Shown here: positions 39,579 to 51,403 of the stretch, piece by piece
Position numbering within the stretch: position 1 is the first letter of the stretch
How the letters are laid out: the number at the start of each line of letters is the position of its first letter
Source of the DNA: BD2-11 clade cluster bacterium bin43
GTDB taxonomy: Bacteria > Gemmatimonadota > Gemmatimonadetes > Longimicrobiales > Gaopeijiaceae
NCBI GenBank assembly: GCA_002238605.1
Contig: MPMR01000002.1
Span: 124,001 to 188,000, forward strand
Direction of reading: 5' to 3'
Length of the DNA: 64,000 bases
Notes under the pieces: model-generated
Seen by the model: only the letters and a program-made list of their open reading frames with translations
Database searches by the model: none
What the model was told of the DNA's origin: nothing
Position numbers and translations under genes: made by a program

Positions 39579-39979
39579 CCGCCTCCCTCGATCGCGACCA
39601 GGAACGCCACTTCGTCCACCTGATCGGCGACGAGCACCGCCGGCAGCGGCTCATCATCGACCCCGGCCACCAGTGCCTCCTCAATGGCGATGCCGGCTCC
39701 GGGCGTCGTCTCGGCCGGCATCAGCAGGGAGGCCATCGCCGCGGCCGCCACAACCGACGCCGGGACCAGCAACCTCCACCACGACGCCAGCACCTCGCCC
39801 ACCGTGAGCGGGCGCGTGGCGCGCCGCCTGGCCAGTTCCGGACCCGCAAGGGCCATAACGCGGGCCTGGAAACGGGCCCAGTGGCCGGGATCCGAGTTCC
39901 CGGGATCGAGTAGTTCGAGGGGGATGCTGCCGTTGTCGACCATGTCCCGGCCCCCGCCTGATGCTGCGTCGTTGCTCAT
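39575..39979 (-). CDS. small membrane anti-sigma-like protein
   Basis: This 134-residue protein sits between an ECF sigma gene and a Spy-like gene. A cytoplasmic N-terminal part of about 70 residues (DPGHWARFQARVMALAGPELARR) precedes one membrane helix (about 77-97, LLVPASVVAAAAMASLLM) and a short acidic periplasmic tail. There is no zinc motif. Position and topology suggest that it anchors the sigma factor. ATG 39979 is used; the longer open frame to 40408 shadows the sigma gene. The stop overlaps the next gene by 4 bp. Confidence 0.7.
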   Translation of the reverse strand: MSNDAASGGGRDMVDNGSIPLELLDPGNSDPGHWARFQARVMALAGPELARRRATRPLTVGEVLASWWRLLVPASVVAAAAMASLLMPAETTPGAGIAIEEALVAGVDDEPLPAVLVADQVDEVAFLVAIEGGG

Positions 39980-40056
39980 TTGACTGCTTCTTCCGTCTCG
40001 TTCCTGCGTAGATGTCGTTCGCGTCTTCCGCCCGGCCTGCGCGGGCGTCCTTCCAG

Positions 40057-40587
40057 CTATTCGCCCGGCTTCAGGAGCTTGCGCAGCGACTTGCGCGCGT
40101 AGTGCAGGTGCGAGCGTACCGTCCCCGCGGGGAGCCCCAGGCGCTGTGCGATCTCTCTGTGCTTCCACCCCTCCAGGTCGTGAAGCAGCACGATCTGTCT
40201 CTGAACTTCCGGCAGCTCCCCGAGCGCGCGGGCGATCTCGTCGCGCAACTCCGACAACTGAGCCTCCTTCTCCGGCGTCGGGGTGCTGGAACGGGCGCTG
40301 AACGGAATCTGTTCCGTCGCCCGCAACGCCTCCCGGCGCACGAGGTTGTTCGACCGGTTTCTGACGATCGTCATCAGCCAGCCCCCGAACCTGCTCGGGC
40401 GGCGACAATCGTCGAGGCGCTCGAGCGCGACCAGGAAAGCCTCCTGCGCCGCGTCCTCCGCGTCCTCCGGCCGTCCGATCACCGAGAGAGCCACCAGAAA
40501 TGCCGCTCTGCGATAGCGGGTAACGAGTTGCCCGAAGGCGTCCCCGTCCCCCGACCGGGCCAGTGCAACCAGCGTGGCGTCATCCAA
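40057..40587 (-). CDS. ECF-family RNA polymerase sigma factor
   Basis: This 176-residue sigma factor has region 2 (about 15-85) with RYRRAAFLVALSVIGRPEDAEDAAQ and FGGWLMTIVRNRSNNLVRR. Region 4 (about 115-170) has LPEVQRQIVLLHDLEGWKHREIAQ and GTVRSHLHYARKSLRKL. The start is TTG at 40587; no in-frame ATG fits and GAGG lies about 11 bases upstream. It heads a leftward operon: anti-sigma, Spy-like, TolC, ATPase, adaptor, permease. It probably controls that operon. Confidence 0.92.
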   Translation of the reverse strand: MDDATLVALARSGDGDAFGQLVTRYRRAAFLVALSVIGRPEDAEDAAQEAFLVALERLDDCRRPSRFGGWLMTIVRNRSNNLVRREALRATEQIPFSARSSTPTPEKEAQLSELRDEIARALGELPEVQRQIVLLHDLEGWKHREIAQRLGLPAGTVRSHLHYARKSLRKLLKPGE

Positions 40588-40640
40588 GTGATCGTTGCCT
40601 CAACGAGAATGACACGTGGACATCGAACGTTGTTGAACGG

Positions 40641-41420
40641 CTAGTGCCGGCGATGGCGTCGGCCTCCGCGTTTCCGCCTGCTCTTGCCGGACGCGGGCCG
40701 TTCGCGGGTAGCCTCCGCCAGCAGCGCGTGCCACTCGGTGGGAAAGAGTTCCGCCAGATCCCGGGCGACCGTCACGAGCTCGCCGCGCGGCTTCTCCGAC
40801 TCCTCCCCGGCACGAAAGAACCGCACCAGCATGAGCGCGGCGCCGGGATCGGAGATCGCGCCGCTTCGCGCGGCACCCGCCACCCGCGCGATCCAGGCCG
40901 CGCCCCCGGCGTCGGAGAAGCTCCACTCGGTGGACGCGGGCGGCGATGGCAGGGTTGCCTCGTCAGGCGGGTCTTCACGGCCGGCAGCGCCCTCCCCGCC
41001 GGCAGGTCGAGGGGCGGGCCCGGGGGGTCTCAGGCGGGCCGGCGGCGGCGGCGACCCGGACGCGGGTGACGTGGGCGCGTGGGCTCCGGAGCGGTTGTGC
41101 CGTCGGGAAGGCGCGGGGGCGGCGGGAGAGGGCGGTCCGCCGGGAGCCGGCGACTGCGGTCGCGCGGATGGGGGCGAGGACGGGCGGGCCGACGGCGGTA
41201 CCGTGCGGTGGCCCGGAGGGGATGGTGTCCCGGGGCGCGCGGGTCGAGGCGGGTCCGTCCTGCTCACGGGTGGAGGGGCGGGACGGGCGGAAGGCGGAGG
41301 TTCGGGATGGGCGGAAGGTGGAGGTTCGGGACGGGCCGGCGGGGGTGAAGGCGGTTCTGCGGACGATCGGCGGTCCGGTCCATCGTGACCGGGACCATCC
41401 GGTGGCGACGGCGGCTTCAC
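40641..41420 (-). CDS. proline-rich protein with conserved-looking C-terminal domain
   Basis: This 259-residue protein has GTG overlapping the HNH stop (GTGA). Residues 1-155 are low complexity, rich in Pro, Ser, Ala and Arg with repeats such as RPEPPPSAHPEPPPSARP. Residues about 165-245 look folded (TEWSFSDAGGAAWIARVAG, ALMLVRFFRAGEE, LFPTEWHALLAEA), and the tail is basic (KSRRKRGGRRHRRH), suiting nucleic-acid contact. I do not recognise the family. Translational coupling to the HNH nuclease suggests a joint role. Confidence 0.65.
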   Translation of the reverse strand: MKPPSPPDGPGHDGPDRRSSAEPPSPPPARPEPPPSAHPEPPPSARPAPPPVSRTDPPRPARPGTPSPPGHRTVPPSARPSSPPSARPQSPAPGGPPSPAAPAPSRRHNRSGAHAPTSPASGSPPPPARLRPPGPAPRPAGGEGAAGREDPPDEATLPSPPASTEWSFSDAGGAAWIARVAGAARSGAISDPGAALMLVRFFRAGEESEKPRGELVTVARDLAELFPTEWHALLAEATRERPASGKSRRKRGGRRHRRH

Positions 41421-41992
41421 TCGTCGCCGGTCGACGCCACGCTCGACAGCGAGAGCGCCTTGAGGATCTCGTCTCCGTAGAACATGCGCACGTACTTGGC
41501 CTGGACCGGGGTAACGCTGCGCACCGCCCAGACCAGATGGACGTAGTTGGGCTCGGCGGGGATGGAGAGCAGCCGCATGCCTGCCTCCGCAGGCGTGTTG
41601 TCGCCCTTGCGGTTGTTGCAGGGCGAGCATGCCGAAACGACGTTGGCCCACTGATTGCTCCCGCCGCGGGAGATCGGCAGAACGTGGTCGCGGGTCAGGA
41701 ACTCGCGTGCCCGCAGCTGATCCCGGTGCCGGCCGCAGTACTGGCAGCAGTAGTCGTCGCGCGCGAACATGAAAGTGTTGGTCACCTGCCGGCGGAAGCG
41801 CCGGGGCACGTGCACGAAGCGCACGAGGCGAATCACCGCGGGAAACGGGATGTTGCGGTGCTCGGAGCGGAACGCGCGTGCTTCCTCCGCCTCAAGGATC
41901 TCCGCCTTCGAGTCGAGCACCAGACGCACAGCGCGCCGGGCGGGCACGATGGTCAGCGGCTCGTAGGAGGCGTTCAGCGCGAGGCAGCTCAT
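41417..41992 (-). CDS. HNH endonuclease family protein
   Basis: This 191-residue protein opens with CLALNASYEPLTIVPARRAV, as in the widespread bacterial HNH family with this N-terminus. The HNH core has zinc-type CxxC pairs (CCQYCGRH and CSPCNNRK), the DHVLPISRGG motif with the catalytic His, and NVVSAC as the HNH Asn. It probably nicks or cuts DNA; the physiological role of this family is unclear. ATG 41992 is used because the family begins there; the frame runs to 42097. It is coupled to the Pro-rich gene and lies 217 bp from priA. Confidence 0.85.
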   Translation of the reverse strand: MSCLALNASYEPLTIVPARRAVRLVLDSKAEILEAEEARAFRSEHRNIPFPAVIRLVRFVHVPRRFRRQVTNTFMFARDDYCCQYCGRHRDQLRAREFLTRDHVLPISRGGSNQWANVVSACSPCNNRKGDNTPAEAGMRLLSIPAEPNYVHLVWAVRSVTPVQAKYVRMFYGDEILKALSLSSVASTGDE

Positions 41993-42209
41993 CGCGAATC
42001 CGGTTCTTGAGACCTTCCCTGACTGCCGACGGCCCGGCTCCGGCGCTTCCGGGACCCGGTCGGCCGCCTGACGGCGCGGGCGGTCCACGGCGGACACATC
42101 CCACGGTCAGACTGACAAGCGCCGCAAACTACCGGGGATCGGGAAGCGGAGCAACCGCCGAACCCGCCGTCGCGTCGGTTTGCGCCGGAATCATCGGTAC
42201 AGCGATGCC

Positions 42210-44486
42210 CTACAGCAACGCCATCGGATCCCGGTCGATCAGAACCCGCGCGTCCGAGGGAGGACGGAAGCCCGTCGAAAAGGCTCGCGTGAGGGTTCCC
42301 AGAGCGCGTGCCGAGCGGCTGCGCAGGAGGAAGTGCCAGCGCCAGCGGCTCTGCAGGCGCTCGATGGGCGAGGGAGCCGGACCGGTCAACTTGACCGCTG
42401 CGCCGGGCAGCCGGAGCTCCACCCAGGCGGCCGCGTCTTCGGCTGCGGTCGCGGCGACTTCGGGATCGGGACTGGTCACGACGACGTTGACCAGGCGCGC
42501 GAGGGGCGGATAGCCGGGGCCCTCGCGCTCGGTGAGCTCGCGCTCGGCGAACGCCTCGAAGTCGTGGTCGCATGCCGCCCGGATGGCGTAGTGGGCGGGC
42601 ATCCGGGTCTGGATCAGGACCTCGCCGCCCAGGGTGCCGCGCCCCGCCCGGCCCGCGACCTGGCTGAGCAGCTGGAAGGTCCGCTCGCTGGCGCGGAAGT
42701 CCGGCAGGTGCAGGCCGACATCGGCATCCACCACCCCGACTAGGGTCACGCGCGGATAGTCGAGTCCCTTGGCGATCATCTGCGTTCCGAGCAGGATGTC
42801 GACCTCCCCGCGGCCCACGCGTCCGAGGATTTCGCTGTGCGCCCACTTGCGCGCGGTCGTGTCCACGTCCATGCGCGCGACCCGGGCTCCGGGGAAGGAC
42901 TCGGTCACCACGCGCTCCACCTGCTCGGTGCCGAGGCCCCGCCGTGAGAGCGCGCCGGATGCGCAGCGGGGGCAGCGGTCGGGCACGGGCTCCTCGTAGC
43001 GGCAGTGATGGCAGAGCAGCCGCCCGGTGGCCCGGTGGAAGGTGAGCGAGACCGAGCAGGCCGTGCATACCGGGACCTCGCCGCATTCCCGGCACTGGAA
43101 GAAGGTCGAGTACCCGCGGCGGTTGAGCAGCAGGATCGACTGCTCGCCGCGATCCAGACGGCTGCGGATGGCGCCGGCCAGCTCGGGTGAGAGGACGGTG
43201 CGGCCGGTGGTCGAGGGGCGCGCGGGACGGCCCCCGTTGCTCGGGGATGGGGCGGCGGTGGAAGAGGGTTCGCGGAGATCCACGACGCGCACCGGAGGCA
43301 GCGAGCCGCCGGTGGCACGCTCGGGAAGTTTCAGCAGCTCGAACTTGCCGCCGGCCTGGTTGGACCAGCTCTCGAGCGACGGGGTCGCGCTGCCCAGCAG
43401 GCACAGGGCACCCTCCTGGCGGGCACGCATGACGGCCACGTCGCGGGCGTGATATCTGGGAGCGTCGGACTGCTTGTAGCTGCCTTCGTGCTCCTCGTCC
43501 ACGATGATGGCGCCCAGGTCGGGGAGGGGCGCGAAGATGGCCGAGCGGGCGCCGATGGCGATGCGCCGGACCCCCGACCGCAGCTGCCTCCAGGCATCGT
43601 AGCGTTCCCCGTCGGAGAGGCCGGAATGCAGCACGGCGACGCGGTCGCCGAAGTGCGCGCGGAAGCGGGTGACGGTCTGCGGCGTGAGCGAGATCTCCGG
43701 CACCAGCACGATCGCCGACCGGCCGCGCGCGTCCACGACCTCCTTCAGGAGCTCGATGTAGACCAGCGTCTTGCCGGACGCGGTGACGCCGTGCAGCAGG
43801 ACGGGCCGGGGCGCGGCCTCGTCCAGCGCCGACACCAGCCGCCTGTGCGCGGCGGCCTGGGCGGGGTTGGGCGTCAGGTCGGGGGGCGGTTCCGTACCGG
43901 TGGAAGCAAAGGGGTCGCGCACGACCTCCTGGTCGCGGACCTCCACGATCCCCTTCCCTTCCAGGGCCTTCACGACCCCGCGGCCTATGCCCTGGTCGAG
44001 AAGCGAGGCGAGCGGGATTGATCCCGCGGCACGCTCCAGGGCCTCGTAGGCGGCCTTCTGGCGCGGGGCGCGCGCAAAGGCGGCGTCCCGTTCGGCGAGC
44101 GACTCCAGCCAGCGTACGATGTGCACGACCTTCCGGGTGCGCGCCATCGTCCCCGGCCCCCGACCCGTCCCACACAGCACCGAAGGGAGTGCGGCGCGCA
44201 GGACAAGCCCCAGCGGAGCGACGTAATACGCGGCCATCCAGCGGGCGAGTTCCAGGAGGCCCGGCGAGAGCGACGGCTCCTCCTCGAGGATCTTCGAGAT
44301 GCGGCGCAGGCGGAGTTTCCCGGATCCGGGGCGGCCCGGACCGACCACCCAACCGACCCGTTTCGCCCTGTGAAACGGAACCAGCACGCGGGTGCCCGGC
44401 ACCGGCCGAGGCGCGTTCGGACCCAGGGCGTAGGTGAAGGTCTGGTCGACGGGAAGCGGGAGCGCGACTTCGACGCGGGATGTCAC
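42210..44486 (-). CDS. priA: primosomal protein N' (replication restart helicase PriA)
   Basis: This 758-residue helicase reloads the replisome at stalled forks. It has an N-terminal DNA-binding domain (1-110, VDQTFTYALG). The superfamily 2 helicase core has Walker A GVTASGKT (near 215), DEEH box VDEEHEGSYKQ and QxxGRxGR-like QVAGRAGRG. Between the lobes is the zinc region with paired CxxC motifs (CRECG, CTAC, CHHC, CPRC). A C-terminal winged region completes it. All motifs are intact. The neighbouring HNH gene may be associated with DNA repair. Confidence 0.95.
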   Translation of the reverse strand: MTSRVEVALPLPVDQTFTYALGPNAPRPVPGTRVLVPFHRAKRVGWVVGPGRPGSGKLRLRRISKILEEEPSLSPGLLELARWMAAYYVAPLGLVLRAALPSVLCGTGRGPGTMARTRKVVHIVRWLESLAERDAAFARAPRQKAAYEALERAAGSIPLASLLDQGIGRGVVKALEGKGIVEVRDQEVVRDPFASTGTEPPPDLTPNPAQAAAHRRLVSALDEAAPRPVLLHGVTASGKTLVYIELLKEVVDARGRSAIVLVPEISLTPQTVTRFRAHFGDRVAVLHSGLSDGERYDAWRQLRSGVRRIAIGARSAIFAPLPDLGAIIVDEEHEGSYKQSDAPRYHARDVAVMRARQEGALCLLGSATPSLESWSNQAGGKFELLKLPERATGGSLPPVRVVDLREPSSTAAPSPSNGGRPARPSTTGRTVLSPELAGAIRSRLDRGEQSILLLNRRGYSTFFQCRECGEVPVCTACSVSLTFHRATGRLLCHHCRYEEPVPDRCPRCASGALSRRGLGTEQVERVVTESFPGARVARMDVDTTARKWAHSEILGRVGRGEVDILLGTQMIAKGLDYPRVTLVGVVDADVGLHLPDFRASERTFQLLSQVAGRAGRGTLGGEVLIQTRMPAHYAIRAACDHDFEAFAERELTEREGPGYPPLARLVNVVVTSPDPEVAATAAEDAAAWVELRLPGAAVKLTGPAPSPIERLQSRWRWHFLLRSRSARALGTLTRAFSTGFRPPSDARVLIDRDPMALL

Positions 44487-44567
44487 CGAGGGCGGCGCGC
44501 GGAGCCGACAGGGGCCGTCAGCGCCTTGCCGGCCCGGCGCCTGACCGCTCGCGGTGCCTGCGCGGAT

Positions 44568-45770
44568 TCATCCACGGGCCACGGGCAGGAGGAAGACCTC
44601 CTCCTGGGGGTCGGGCGTGGTCACTTCGGGTCCGTCGGTTCCTAGATGGACGTCGACCTCGGTGCGCACACCGATATCGTCGGGGATGTAGATGCCCGGT
44701 TCTATGGAGAAGCCGACGCCGGGGAGGAGAAGGCGGGTGTCGCGCGTCTCCAGGTTGTCGATGTTGGGGCCGCTGCCGTGGAGATCGACATCGATGGAGT
44801 GCCCGGTCCGGTGTACGAAATGGCGTCCGTAGCCGCGTTTGCGGATGAGCTGGCGGCAGACGTCGTCGACCTCGTAGCCGCACACCTCGTCGCCGGCCGC
44901 AATGCGCTCGCGCAGGAACTCCACTGCCGCGTCGCGGGCGTCGCGCACCGCCTCCCAGATCCTGCGGGTGCGGCGCGGGAGTCTTGCGCCCAGGTAGCCC
45001 ATCCAGGTCTGGTCGGCGGGGATGTCCTCGGCGGTCGGCTTGCCCCACAGGTCGATCAGCAGGAGGTCGCCCCGCCCGATCGGCTCGCCCACGCCCACGG
45101 GTGCATAGTGGGGGTCGGCGGCGCGCGGGCCGATGGCGACGATGCAGTCCACCTCCTCGGCGAGGCCGCCGGCGTTGAGGCGGGCGCGAATCCAGTCCGA
45201 GAGCGCGCCCTCGGTGGTGGGCTCCCCGGCCTCCACGGCGGCCGCGGCGCGCTCGAAGGCCTCCCGCGCGACGCGTGCCGTCACGGTGGCGGAGCGGCGG
45301 TGGGTGGCCAGCTGCTCCGGCGTCCAGCGGGAATGGAAGAGCGAGACCAGGTCGCCCGAACTGACCGGGTCCACCCCCACGGCCCGCAGCAGCTCCATCA
45401 TCCCGGCCGGAACGCGATCGAGGTAGGGTATGGCCGAACCCGGCGAGGTTTCGATGGCGAGGCGCGGGCGGCCGCGCACCAGGTCGGCGAGCCCGGACTC
45501 CATCTCGCGCCACGACGAATAGATGCGCTTGCGCCAGGGCCAGTGCCGCCACGACGACCCTTCGATGGCATGAATCAGGGCCACCGGGTCGCCGCGGTCG
45601 GGCACCAGGGTGAAGGATCGGCGCGTGTTCCACCCGAGCCCGACCATGGAGGCGGCGATCGGGTTCTGGCCGTGGAACTCGAAGAGCAGCCAGCCGTGCA
45701 GCCTCATGTCGGCGAGCGCCGCCTGCACCTGTTCGACGCCTGCGCGGGTCAGAAGGGGGCTATCGGCCAA
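44568..45770 (-). CDS. M24-family Xaa-Pro peptidase
   Basis: This 400-residue M24 enzyme differs from the PepP at 10925. It has an N-terminal creatinase-like domain (about 10-160) and a catalytic domain with Asp in LLLIDLWGK and DQTWMGY, His in HRTGHSIDVDLHG, Glu in FSIEPGIYIPD and Glu in RTEVDV. TTG 45770 is chosen because GGAGGA lies six bases upstream. The frame also extends to ATG 45938, which would add a low-complexity leader of about 56 residues and sits about 12 nt after a TAGTAT -10; that start cannot be excluded. Peptide turnover is likely. Confidence 0.85.
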   Translation of the reverse strand: MADSPLLTRAGVEQVQAALADMRLHGWLLFEFHGQNPIAASMVGLGWNTRRSFTLVPDRGDPVALIHAIEGSSWRHWPWRKRIYSSWREMESGLADLVRGRPRLAIETSPGSAIPYLDRVPAGMMELLRAVGVDPVSSGDLVSLFHSRWTPEQLATHRRSATVTARVAREAFERAAAAVEAGEPTTEGALSDWIRARLNAGGLAEEVDCIVAIGPRAADPHYAPVGVGEPIGRGDLLLIDLWGKPTAEDIPADQTWMGYLGARLPRRTRRIWEAVRDARDAAVEFLRERIAAGDEVCGYEVDDVCRQLIRKRGYGRHFVHRTGHSIDVDLHGSGPNIDNLETRDTRLLLPGVGFSIEPGIYIPDDIGVRTEVDVHLGTDGPEVTTPDPQEEVFLLPVARG

Positions 45771-45954
45771 GGGGTCCTCCGGTCGCGGGTTGAGCTGCGG
45801 CGCGGAGTCCTCCCTCGCGGGAGATGACTTCCGGCCAGGTTCTGCGGGCCGCGAAAAGTAGGAGCCGCGCGCGGGCGATTCAATGTTCGATCCGGTCTCC
45901 GTCCCCGGCGCGTTCCGAGCCGGGAACTTCGATGGCATCACGGTGGCGCCCGCG

Positions 45955-45985
45955 TGATACTATCGCGAGTAGCCGCATGATACTA
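45955..45985. promoter_or_regulatory. tandem TGATACTA octamers 23 bp apart
   Basis: TGATACTA occurs at 45955-45962 and 45978-45985. Read leftward these give TAGTAT, a good -10 for the M24 gene, in duplicate. They may be tandem promoters or a two-site operator. The rest of the gap to the deacetylase gene at 46025 holds nothing else. Confidence 0.45.
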
Positions 45986-46024
45986 CCGGAAACACACGGC
46001 GGGCCCCGTCTCGCTCATGACGCG

Positions 46025-47004
46025 CTAGCGGACCGTCTCCAGCCCCGCCAATGCATGAATGACCGCCACCGCCCCATCGCCGGTGCGGGCGGGATCGTAC
46101 CCCCCCTCGAGCAGGGCCACGACCCGGCTGCCCGCGTGTTCGGCCGCTAGTTCCATGACTCGGCCGGTCATCCTGTAGAAGTCCTCGGGCTCGAGCAGCA
46201 TTCCACCCAGCGGATCACCGGCCATGGCGTCGAACCCGGACGAGATCAGGAAGAAATCGGGCTCAAAACCGGCCACGACCTTCACCAGCGCCTCGTCGAA
46301 CACCTCGTGCCAGGTCGCCGGGGGCGTAGCCGCGCGCAGCGGAAGGTTGAGCGTGGCGCCGAGGCCGGCACCGCTGCCCCGCTCGTGGAAGGCGCCGGTC
46401 CCCGGGTAGTGGGGCGACTGGTGGAGGGACAGGTAGAAGACCGTCCCGTCCTCGTAGAAGATGTCCTGGGTGCCGTTCCCGTGATGCACGTCCCAGTCGA
46501 CGATCAGCACCCGCTCGGCCAGCCCGCGGGCCTGCAGGTGGCGCGCCGCGACGGCCACGTGGTTGAACAGGCAGAAGCCCATGGCGCGGTCGGCGGTGGC
46601 GTGATGGCCGGGCGGCCGGCTGGCCACGAAGGCGGTGGCGGCAGTCCCGGCCGCGACCGCCTCGGCCGCCGTGATCACCGCGCCAGCGCTCCCGGTCGCC
46701 GCACCCCACGAGGCGGGAGAGACCACCGTGTCCGCATCGAGCCGCACCAGCCCCTCCTCGCGCGAGCGCGCCACCGCCCGCCGGACGCGTTCCACGTGGT
46801 CGGAGGTGTGCACCCGGAGCAGTTCCTCCTCGGTGGCCGGGCGCGCGTCGCGCTGTTCCACCCGGTCGTGTAGGGTGAGGAGGTTGCGGCCCACCGTGGA
46901 GGCCAGGGCGCGCAGGCGGCCCTGGTGTTCGGGGTGCCCCCAACCGGTGTCGTGCAGGGGGGCGTCGGGGTGGAGGTAGAAGGCGGTGGGCGCCCGGCCT
47001 GCCA

Positions 47005-47005
<1 letters not shown>
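46025..47005 (-). CDS. histone deacetylase-family / acetoin-utilisation-type deacetylase
   Basis: This 326-residue zinc amidohydrolase has the HDAC fold. RPPGHHA gives the tandem active-site His pair, DWDVHHGNGTQ the Asp and His zinc ligands, SSGFDAMAGDPLGG the second zinc Asp, and EGGYDP the C-terminal Gly-rich loop with Tyr. Bacterial members deacetylate polyamines, acetylated proteins or small molecules; which applies here is unknown. ATG 47005 shares one base with the carB stop (TGATG), so it is co-translated. Confidence 0.92.
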
Positions 47006-50389
<3,384 letters not shown>

Positions 50390-50397
<8 letters not shown>

Positions 50398-50512
50398 GTT
50401 CGGCTTCTGACTTCTCCGATTCCGTGCGCACGGCCTTGGAGAGCACCAGGGCGAAGCCGCCCCAAACGAACGCGCCGATCACGATCATCGTGACCCAGGT
50501 AGCCGTCGTCAA
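50390..50512 (-). CDS. MetS-like small subunit of an NSS amino acid importer
   Basis: A 40-residue open frame starts at TTG 50512, with GGAG nine bases upstream, and overlaps the carB start by 8 bp. The product is a single membrane helix with a polar tail: [18 protein letters not shown], then [12 protein letters not shown] and a charged end. The MIVIGxxVWGG pattern is that of the short MetS partners of methionine/alanine NSS importers. An NSS transporter lies 3.2 kb upstream at 53760, not adjacent. The alternative is an unrelated small membrane protein. Confidence 0.6.
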
Positions 50513-50541
50513 CGAGTGGGCTCCAGCGAGGGGTTAGGTGA

Positions 50542-50563
50542 GATCAGTTCCCGTAAACTGACC
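50542..50563. promoter_or_regulatory. 22-bp palindrome upstream of the metS-like/carB pair
   Basis: GATCAGTT and AACTGACC flank CCCGTA; seven of eight arm positions match. It lies 30 bp upstream of the small gene's TTG. A repressor site or RNA hairpin in the leader are both possible. Nothing else is seen in the 185-bp gap to 50697. Confidence 0.45.
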
Positions 50564-50697
50564 GCGCCCCGACCCGGAAGCAACCCGGCGCCGACCGGCC
50601 GCCGCGGGCTGAACACCGCTCGGATGAGAGTGGCGAGGTCGACGGGCGCGTGGCCGGTTCGCGACAAAGCCGCCGGAGCCGGGCGCTCGCATTCCAG

Positions 50698-51297
50698 TTA
50701 CCGGCCTCGAGCTCTCGCCCGCCGGCGCGCCGCCAAGTCCTCTCCCCGCACCTCCAGCACGTCGGCGACCGTCCTCATGCCGTCGATGACGTTCTGGATG
50801 TGCTCGGGCCGCGGAATCCCGATGAGCTCGACCCCGCGCGCGACCTCGCCACGGTGCACCCCAGCGGCGAAGGACTTGTCCCTGAGCTTCTTCGCCACCG
50901 ACTTGGGCTTGAGGTCGTCGATGCCGTTGGGCCGCACCAGGCAGCAGGCGTAGACCAGTCCGCTCAGCTCGTCGCAGGCGCACAGAACCTTGTCGAGGTC
51001 GGTCTCCGGCGGGACATCCGTCAGGTCCGGGTACCCGTGCGCCAGCACGGCGCGGATGACTTCCTCCGGGTAGCCGTCCTCCCGCAGGCGCGCGACCCCG
51101 CGATGCGGGTGCTCGTCCGGGTGCTTCTCCCAGTCCAGGTCGTGCAGGAGGCCGGCCAGGCCCCAGATCTCCTCATCGGCTCCGTACTTGCGGGCGTAGA
51201 AGCGCACGGCGGCCTCGACCGCGTACATGTGCTTCCTGAGCCCCACGTTGTCGACCCATTCGTGCAGCAGTGCTACCGCGTCGTCGCGGGTGGGCAT
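50698..51297 (-). CDS. HD-domain phosphohydrolase-like protein
   Basis: This 199-residue protein has an HD domain: His in LRKHMYAVE, the HD pair in GLLHDLDWEKHPDEHP, and a later Asp in CACDELSGLV. That is the metal-binding pattern of phosphohydrolases acting on nucleotides. It ends in an Arg-rich tail. The substrate is unknown. ATG 51297 is clear. It follows nth by 106 bp in the same direction. Confidence 0.8.
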   Translation of the reverse strand: MPTRDDAVALLHEWVDNVGLRKHMYAVEAAVRFYARKYGADEEIWGLAGLLHDLDWEKHPDEHPHRGVARLREDGYPEEVIRAVLAHGYPDLTDVPPETDLDKVLCACDELSGLVYACCLVRPNGIDDLKPKSVAKKLRDKSFAAGVHRGEVARGVELIGIPRPEHIQNVIDGMRTVADVLEVRGEDLAARRRARARGR

Positions 51298-51403
51298 GGG
51301 CGTCGTCCTCGATTGGGGAATTGGGTGGTCGGAGACACGGTTGATCGCGCGCGGCCGGCCAATCCCTCCGATGCGCCGGACCCGGGCCGGTCAGCGGTCT
51401 GAT

